Source: Gemmatimonadota bacterium (lineage in GTDB: Bacteria > Gemmatimonadota > Gemmatimonadetes > Longimicrobiales > Gaopeijiaceae). Taken from it: a stretch of DNA of 64,000 nt. Made by a program: the position numbers and the translations under genes. Below, piece after piece: positions 61,457-64,000 of the stretch. Position 1 is the stretch's first letter. The number at the start of each line of letters is the position of its first letter. The notes beneath the pieces were generated by a model that did not search any database, was not told where the DNA came from, and saw nothing but the letters and a program-made list of their open reading frames with translations. The stretch covers positions 25,444 to 89,443 of the forward strand of contig JAOTVA010000004.1 of assembly GCA_029863645.1 (NCBI GenBank). The letters are read 5' to 3'.

Positions 61457-62422
61457 TCAGTCATCCGGAAGTCTCTCGAAGAGCTGACTGACCGACTCGT
61501 TCGAGTGTACGTGATCGATGGCCTTGGCGAGCAGGTCCGCCACGGAAAGAATCCGCAGGTTCTTGAACCGCTTCGCGGGCGGAATGTCGATCGTGTTCGT
61601 GACGACCATCTCCTCGATGGGCGCCTCGCTCAAACGCTTCACCGCGTCCCCTGAGAGGAGCGCGTGCGTTGCGGCGGCGTAGACCTTCGTCGCCCCCCGC
61701 TCCTTGAGCGCGTAGACCGCGTTCGCGAGCGTTCCCGCCGTATCTACCATATCGTCGATGAGCAGGCAGGTCATGCCCTCGACCTCACCCACCACGTTGA
61801 GGACCTCGGACATGTTCGCCTTCGGCCGGCGCTTGTCGATGATGGCGAACGAGGCGTCGAGTCTACGCGCCGTCCCCCGCGCCATCTTCGCCGAGCCGAC
61901 GTCGGGAGCGACGACGACCAGGTCCTTTAGCTTGAGATCCCTGAAATACTTGGTCAGCACGGGGGCCGCGTAGAGATGGTCCACCGGGATGTCGAAGAAG
62001 CCCTGGATCTGGTGCTGATGGAAGTCGATCGAGATCACCCGGTCCGCGCCCGCCGCGACAATCAGATTGGCCGACAGTTTCGCTCCGATCGCCACTCGCG
62101 GCTGATCCTTCCGATCCTGCCTGCCGTAGCCGAAGTAGGGGATCACCGCCGTCACCCTTGCGGCCGAGGCCCGGTGGGCTGCGTCCAGCAGCAGGAGCAG
62201 CTCCATCATGTTCTCTGCCGGCGCCCCGGTCGGCTGGACGATATAGACGTCCCGCCCCCGTGCATTGCGGTCGATCCTCACGAAGATCTCGCCGTCGGAG
62301 AACTGCCTGATCGTTGCGGCGTCCGGCGACTTCCCGATCCGCTCACCGATCTCGACCGCGAGAGGACGGTTGGCCCGTCCGCTCAGGAGGAGAAGGGGTC
62401 CCCGCCTGAAGGTGTCGTCCAT
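61457..62422 (-). CDS. prs: Ribose-phosphate pyrophosphokinase
   Basis: FSDGEIFVRIDRNARGRDVYIVQPT; VVAPDVGSAKMAR; LLIDDMVDTAGTLANA. Confidence 0.97.
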   Translation of the reverse strand: MDDTFRRGPLLLLSGRANRPLAVEIGERIGKSPDAATIRQFSDGEIFVRIDRNARGRDVYIVQPTGAPAENMMELLLLLDAAHRASAARVTAVIPYFGYGRQDRKDQPRVAIGAKLSANLIVAAGADRVISIDFHQHQIQGFFDIPVDHLYAAPVLTKYFRDLKLKDLVVVAPDVGSAKMARGTARRLDASFAIIDKRRPKANMSEVLNVVGEVEGMTCLLIDDMVDTAGTLANAVYALKERGATKVYAAATHALLSGDAVKRLSEAPIEEMVVTNTIDIPPAKRFKNLRILSVADLLAKAIDHVHSNESVSQLFERLPDD

Positions 62423-62549
62423 GGGGTTGGGTTTCGGGAGAGCCGGGTGGGCGCAGAGGGTTGGCAGCCTGGGAAGCTAGAAAACGCACGTGGGGGGGTC
62501 AACGCACGACTTAGACGGGGGGACGCACCGCTCCACGCTTTTCGGGGCG

Positions 62550-62638
62550 GGCGCGCGGCCACACGCCCCCTTGGCGAGGGCGCTGCGCTCCGGACGCAAG
62601 CGTCCGAGCCTCGCCGCGGGGGCGTGTGGCCGCGCGCC
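62550..62638. repeat. 89-nt imperfect palindrome (30-bp arms, 2 mismatches, nested hairpin)
   Basis: ggcgcgcggccacacgcccccttggcgagg ... cctcgccgcgggggcgtgtggccgcgcgcc; inner cggacgcaagcgtccg. Confidence 0.8.
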
Positions 62639-62727
62639 TACAGCCTTTACGGGTGGCGCGTTCTCCCGACGCGGGGCGTTGGCCTGCGCGCGACACGGGG
62701 GCGGGCTGGCCGCTTTTCGCTTGGAGG

Positions 62728-64000
62728 CTACTCGACGACCTGGAAGTCCTTGGTGACTACTACGTCGGAGCGGGTGGCGGTGCGGACGGTTAGGGTGATT
62801 CGGTAGTCGCCGGGGTCTAGGGGGGGGAGGTCGAGGTTCAGGTGGCGGAACTGATGGGTAGGGTAGTCGGGGGCGGGTTCTTGCCAGGATAGGGCCAAGG
62901 GCTGGGGGCGATCGGCGAGTCCGAGGAACTCACCGATGCGGCGGAATACGTTGCGCCCTCCGCGCTCGACGGAGAGCTCGTACTCCACGGTCTCGGGCCT
63001 GAACCCGAGGCCGCTGAGCTCCCATGCGATCGCGAGGGGATCGCTGGACTGAACGCCCGGGCGCACCAGGGCACTCGGAAGGGCCTCCTCCAGAGACCGG
63101 GGGGGGCGTTCCGTACCGCGCAGCAGGAGGATGTCCGACGCGGTGGCGATGTCCTCTGGGGCGCGCGCTACCCGCACTCCCATCCGAGCCCGGCCGGCCC
63201 GCCGGCGCTCGGGGCTCCAGCTCTCCACCGACACCACGTAGTCGCCCAGAGGGACGTCGAGCATCAGCGCCCCCTCGCCCGCCTCGACGATCTGCACGGA
63301 GCCATCGCCACCGGCGATCGGGACCGCGAAGAGACCAATCCGGTCGCTCATGCCGGCCTGATCTCCGGCATCGAGCCAAGGGCGCGGATGGCGATGGGCC
63401 GCATGGAAGGTGGTGTCCTCTGGTAAGTAGGGAAGTCCCACGAGGACGGTCCGATCGCCGCGGGGGAATACGGCCACCACAGACTCGATCGGCAGAAGGA
63501 CCGGGGCGTAGCGGGGCGCATAGAGACTTCGCGGCTCGCGTCGATCGGCCACCAAGTCCTCGGGCGCCGCGGCGGATAGGTCCCGCCACGCGGCCGCAGA
63601 TGGCAGATAGTCCCGCCCCTCGGGGTGTTTGTGGCCGATCGCGCCCTCCCGCCCCACGAACATCGTATGAATCGTCCGTTCCCAGCCCAGCTCCCATCCG
63701 TGGCGGACCGTCAGTTCTTCGAGGTCGGTGCTCCAGCGGATGCCATAAGGGTTTCTCGCGTCTTCCTTGAGGGTCGAGACGGTCCAGCGGGCGTAGTGCT
63801 CCGTGAGGCGATCGTTGCCGTCGACCAGGTAGAGAGGGTCGGCGAGGATCCAGAGCGTCGCGAGTGCCGCCGCGAGGGAGTCGGGGCCGGCTGTTGTGGC
63901 GTCTCGGAGGTCGCCCCGGACTGCCCGTTCCACGGCGCGCTCTGGAATCCGCCACTCCAGAGCGGCCTCGGGAGGCATGAGGTCCAACGCGGTCTCGAAT
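62728..64000 (-). CDS. Hypothetical protein, possibly GWxTD-type, 5' end beyond window
   Basis: Open to the window edge; contains LYLVDGNDRLTEHYARWTVSTLKEDARNPYGIRWSTDLEELTVRHGWELGW. Confidence 0.6.
   Translation of the reverse strand, partial: FETALDLMPPEAALEWRIPERAVERAVRGDLRDATTAGPDSLAAALATLWILADPLYLVDGNDRLTEHYARWTVSTLKEDARNPYGIRWSTDLEELTVRHGWELGWERTIHTMFVGREGAIGHKHPEGRDYLPSAAAWRDLSAAAPEDLVADRREPRSLYAPRYAPVLLPIESVVAVFPRGDRTVLVGLPYLPEDTTFHAAHRHPRPWLDAGDQAGMSDRIGLFAVPIAGGDGSVQIVEAGEGALMLDVPLGDYVVSVESWSPERRRAGRARMGVRVARAPEDIATASDILLLRGTERPPRSLEEALPSALVRPGVQSSDPLAIAWELSGLGFRPETVEYELSVERGGRNVFRRIGEFLGLADRPQPLALSWQEPAPDYPTHQFRHLNLDLPPLDPGDYRITLTVRTATRSDVVVTKDFQVVE

Overview
High-GC chromosomal window dominated by core genes, read as Gemmatimonadota-like from gene content and a short Bacteroidetes/FCB-type RpoD (inference, not tested). 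Main blocks: sugar-nucleotide genes; MBL hydrolase; a reverse-strand rpsB-tsf-pyrH-frr-uppS-cdsA-dxr-rseP operon; rplM-rpsI; rpoD-like sigma; lepB; a TonB receptor behind a cobalamin riboswitch; NtrC-type regulator; split pntAA/AB/B transhydrogenase; a very large NtrY-like histidine kinase with an RsbRD_N-like partner; a CpxAR-like two-component system; a TolC/HlyD/two-permease export cluster lacking an ATPase; bshB1; cysteine desulfurase-mnmA; dnaJ-grpE; cinA; pgsA; mglA; recR-ybaB-dnaX-SRP RNA; yraN; aroF; smc; rsfS; rplI; DUF2232; an rpsF-rpsR gene fusion; hppA; pth-rplY-prs. The most notable signals are a single ORF fusing ribosomal proteins bS6 and bS18, a 1-nt frameshift at the start of smc, a degenerate ParA/CpsD-like membrane protein translationally coupled to smc, an SRP RNA with an atypical apical loop, a HIRAN-like mini-gene without a canonical start, and an 89-nt intergenic palindrome. 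No CRISPR array, transposase, prophage, rRNA or convincing tRNA was seen.
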